From Hormiphora californensis (Eukaryota; Ctenophora; Tentaculata; Cydippida; Pleurobrachiidae): a DNA stretch of 64,000 bases. Below, piece after piece: positions 60,216-64,000 of the stretch (positions are counted from its first letter, which is position 1; each line of letters begins with the position of its first letter). The stretch is from the NCBI GenBank assembly GCA_020137815.1, contig CM035356.1, forward strand, positions 7,561,211 through 7,625,210, given 5' to 3'. The notes below the pieces were generated by a model that was not told where the DNA came from, searched no databases, and saw only the letters and a program-made list of their open reading frames with translations. Made by a program: the position numbers and the translations under genes.

Positions 60216-60479
60216 TCTCTCTCATCTAACTACCAGTCATCTGACCACATGTGCTTAGAACTTGTGGGCAACTAATAACCAGTGACTGGGGAAAAATCGT
60301 TAGTTTATCAAGTCTAAAGCTATCACGGCCAATTGCTCCTATATCATCTCCTCTCTCCTCTCCTCTCTCTCTCTCTATCTCTCCTCTCTCCCTCTCACAT
60401 ACTGAGCTCTGACCACAGTCTCGCTTATAATATCGGGGAGGGAGGGATTCGTACATTTCAAGAAGAGTTAACCTTTTTA

Positions 60480-63215
60480 AGCTTTGTTTTTTTTCCTTTT
60501 TTTTCGTTGCCCTTCCACTAGTTGTTAGCCCAATCCAACCACTTAACCTCACCATTTCCAAAACACCCTTTCATTCATAGCAATGGTGGAAAATCGAGAA
60601 GTTTCTTATTTATCAAAATGTGGTTCAATTTTGTTTGTAGATAATAAAAACATATTCCCCTTATATACCACCGCCCATACCCGACGGGAAAAATTTCAAA
60701 TTTATTGCGTGTTCCGACGAGTCATCATGTAGTTTTTATCCTAAGGGAAAATATCCGCACCGGGAACAATTCGGTTGAAAAAGAAATTTTGGAAAACCCA
60801 AATTACTGGACTTATCAAACTGGGGGATACTGGTCCCATAACCCTTTGATATAATTTCTTTAACACCGCTTAACTCACACCCTTCTCCAAAAAGGATCCA
60901 GATAGCTTCGCTTAATAACATGCCTAGAGAGAGATGACACTGATTGCCCGCAGGACCCCCAAAATACAAACCAAATTACACTCAGCCATGGAAGCGAGAC
61001 CCTTTTTCTCTTTAAAAAAAAATTTTTGATTTTTCCCTTTCCCCAAGTTTTCCGGGGGATCTTTTCTCTTTCTCCTTTTCTCTTTTCTCTTCTCCCCCTC
61101 TCATTCCCCCCTCTTTTCTCCTCTCCCCCTCTCCTTTCCTCTCTCTCCCCCCCTTTCCTCCCTCTCCTTCTTTCCCCAAACCCCCCTTGTTCTCATCTTT
61201 CCCCCTTTTCTCTTTTCGCTCCCCCAAATTAGTTTGGGGGGGCAAGACTCGCGAATTAAATTCGGGGAGGGAAAGGGATCTTTACAAACCCCTTTAAAAA
61301 GAAAAAGATTTAACCCAAATTTTAAAAGCCCAAATTTATTTTTTTTTTTTCGGGAAACTTTTTTATCTTTTTTAAACCATTTTCCCGCTAGTGTTTTTTC
61401 CACAAAACAAACCCCTTAAAAAAAAATCAAAACCAATTTTTTCCAAAACAAAACCCCTTTACATCCCTAGCAATGGGGGAAAAAGCTGAAAAAAAGTTTC
61501 AAGTTTTTATTTAAAAAGGGTTTTGGAACCGAAGGAAAAAAATAAAAATTCCCCAATCCCCCAACCCCGTTAAATTTTTAGGTCACGGCAAACCCGGTTA
61601 AAAAACCCCCCAAATTTGGGGACCTAGGTTAAATTTCCTGGGGGTCGGTTCCCCGGTTTTTTAAAAATTTTAATTGGTCAAAAAAAACCAAGGTTAAAAT
61701 TTGAGAAGGGGACATTATTGGAACCCCCAAAACCCAACATTAAAACCCCCCAAAAAAAGCCTTTTAAAATTTAAAAAAATCAGGCTGGAACTTTGAATTG
61801 CTTTTATGGCTGATTTACAATTTTAAACTGCTTAACCCCAAACCCCTTCCCTTTTGGAAATCTCCCTTTGAAAGGGGGCCCCCAACCAACCCCCCCCAAA
61901 CCCTAAAAATGATGGATTTTGAATAGGTGAAAGATAAACGATTTTAAAAATCTTGGCGAGTGAAAAAAAAATTGGGGCAGGGAAAATAAAAACCTCGGAC
62001 CCCAAATCGTTTTTATATCTGGTTTGGGGGAAACTATCAAAAAACCCGTCTTAAAAATCAAAGGTCAATAAATTTTAAATGATTATCATAGGGGTACCCC
62101 CTGGCCCGTTTTAAAGGGGTCCCGGGTAAGGGAGAGGAAAAATTGTGACTATCAAAATGGGGGTTTTGTTAAACGAAGAGGGGGAGAGAGAGAGGAGAGA
62201 GAGGGGAAAAAGAGAGAGATTTTTTTTTTTTTTTCCCCCCCCCCCCCCCCCTTTTTTTTTTAAAAGGGGGAAAAAAGCCCCAGGGAATAAAAACGTTGGG
62301 TAATGTTTTTCCTTCCCAGCGATCCTTTAATGATCAAAGACAAGACCCTTCTGCTGACTTTGTGGAACTTCAACCTTACATAGGACCCTTTGCGGTATTT
62401 TAATTTCTACCAAAAGGCCCCAAAAAAATTTTTTTTTGGGTGTGGGTTTTGGGTTTTTGGGGAATGGGTTTTGCCAATTTTTGACCACAAAAAACCATCA
62501 GTGAAAACCCAAATACTTTTTGCAGATATTTAAAATGGAGGGGAGCACCCAAACCCTTTTTTGCAAAGCTGGGAACAAAAGGGGGACGATGGTAGGGAAA
62601 ATAACCACACAGCTCATGTACCGTGACCGATACTAATTTTTCCCACAAAAAAGGAAAGGGTGAATGATCCCCGGGGAAAAGGGATGAAAATTAAAAGGTC
62701 CAAAAATTTAAAAACAGAAAGGGAAAAAGGGGGATTTTTTTGAGTGGGTGGGAAATTGAGTGGGGTGGGGTAGACCAAAACAGATATTTCCCGCAGGGGG
62801 GTGTGTTTACACGTCAGATCGTCCAAAACTAAACCCCTATAAAAAACCCTTTGTGAGAAGCCCAAAAGACATCTTATGAGATGTTCGGGGGGGGTTTTAT
62901 CTGACGGGGAAAAAGTTTGAAAGAAAGAAAAGAAGGGAGAGAGAGAAAAGAGAGGGGAAGGGGGGGAGAGAGAGAGGGAGAGGGGAGAAGAAGAAGAAAA
63001 AAAGATTTGGATTTTTAAAATGATGAAGAAATTTTTTGGGGAAAAGGTTTTTGGAAAACAGAAGATAATTGGTTAAGATAAAAGATTGAAAGGAAAAATA
63101 AAAGAAAACGGGGGAAAAAGGGGAAACCAAGGGAAAAAAGAGAAAAGGAAAAAGGGGGGAAAGGAAAAAGGGAAAGGAAAATGAGAGAAAGGGGAAAAGG
63201 AAAAAGAGAGCAACA
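60480..63215. other. Probable low-accuracy consensus block
   Basis: Inflated homopolymers (runs of T, C, A, G at 62220-62260; GGGG/CCCC/AAAAA throughout), unlike all other parts of the window. 61340-61525 is a distorted copy of 60490-60630 about 888 bases upstream (landmark TAGCAATGGTGG versus TAGCAATGGGGG). No features are called here. Confidence 0.7.
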
Positions 63216-63635
63216 ATTGGCTGGCACGAGATGTCCTAAGTAGTCGACATGTTTAGCAATCATGAGAGACAATATATGATCGAATTCTCGGGTATTATAT
63301 CAATCTCACTCAACATTTGGGATTCAAACAATCGTCATATAATAATTTTGCCACCTCAAATGAAATAAATCCATCTCTCTCTCTCATGTGTACAAAATCA
63401 CATGTATATTGGTCGGTAAGAAACCGCGTCGAATCAAACCCTTATTCTGGAAATAGAAATAAACCATTCAATCAACAGCAACTACCCTTCTTCTTTAGAG
63501 TGCCTGGGGGAGTGGGAAACCCACTAGGGACTATCGCATATGCGATATGGGAGTTCGTGAATGAGTGGCCTTATTCATTATGTCGTTTACTAAACAATTA
63601 CTAATTAGTTACTAATTAAATAATTAATTGCTTAC

Positions 63636-63980
63636 ATCAAGTTGTCCATTCTGTATTCCTAGTAGCCAGGCTGCCTTGTTCCACCTCGAGATCCTCCCTC
63701 CACCACCCTGGCTACCAGGGCTACCCTGTTCCTGAGAGACAGGGGACTGCACCTGCTCCTGCTGTGGGGACTGAACCTGACCCTGTGGGGACTGCTGCAT
63801 CCCCTGAGGAGACTGGACCTGCTCCTGGGGTTGATGAGGGTGGTGTGGGGACTGCTGCTGGTGGTGGTTCATGTTGTCTCTTATTGTTGCAGTTCTGTTG
63901 ACCACCACGCTGTTCAGAGATGTGGAAGACGCGGAGTTGGTCAGTGATACCCCTTTCCTCATGCTGTGCTGGTTGGAGAG
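63636..63980 (-). CDS. Gln/Pro-rich internal exon, probably CNG N-terminus or a neighbouring gene
   Basis: 115 codons between acceptor CATTTTGTAG|CTC and donor GAT|GTAAGC, phase 0 on both sides. Contains SLTNSASSTSLNSVVVNRTA, then His/Gln/Pro runs with repeated QVQSPQ, then GGRISRWNKAAWLLGIQ. Phase 0 and minus orientation allow splicing to CNG exon A at 51173, but 12 kb separates them and I recognise no domain. It has an acceptor, so at least one more exon lies to the right of the window. Confidence 0.65.
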
Positions 63981-64000
63981 CTACAAAATGGAGCAGATAG

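Noticed and set aside
61012-61419. Several ORFs rich in Lys, Pro, Phe
   Set aside because: Lie in the corrupted homopolymer-rich block.

Overview
The window is nuclear DNA of a multicellular animal. It holds intron-split genes for the nucleoporin Nup160, a Golgi carbohydrate sulfotransferase, a cyclic-nucleotide-gated (CNG) channel, a CLIC-type protein and a NUDT18-type Nudix hydrolase. The splice sites are canonical GT-AG, and introns range from about 100 bases to about 8 kb. Very long (GA)n/(TC)n tracts and many non-autonomous transposons with terminal inverted repeats fill the introns. The mix suggests an invertebrate, possibly an early-branching one, but I cannot name the species.

Layout. 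Positions 1-8139 (minus): Nup160, 15 exons traced, running off the left edge, with an intronless sulfotransferase nested in one of its introns. 8498-11592 (plus): a membrane-anchored GH31 alpha-glucosidase, divergent from Nup160. 12039-13945 (minus): a 5'-truncated reverse transcriptase sandwiched between inverted repeats. 15021-17351 (minus): a complete six-exon MFS transporter (514 aa). 18719-28753 (minus): a CLIC/GST-fold gene with seven shared exons and four paralogous candidate first exons. 30766-31683 (minus): an orphan LINE-type ORF1. 32783-34994 (plus): a complete eight-exon NUDT18-like gene (297 aa). 36588-51173 (minus): a CNG channel whose S4-pore-S6 region is encoded by two tandem homologous exons that look mutually exclusive. 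Candidate first or upstream exons of this gene continue to 63980.

The 8-kb CNG intron 43027-51037 carries a 458-bp satellite array and a Russian-doll stack of TA- and TAA-flanked elements. Positions 60.5-63.2 kb look like corrupted consensus (inflated homopolymers and a degraded copy of neighbouring sequence) and should not be interpreted.

The main biological result is exon-level diversification. The CNG channel appears to swap its whole voltage-sensor and pore exon, and the CLIC gene appears to swap the first beta strand of its thioredoxin fold. Several splice sites also lie inside short tandem duplications that create competing acceptors or donors. Exon boundaries were read by eye. For NUDT18, the MFS gene, the CLIC gene and the CNG core, all exon phases agree, which strongly supports those models.
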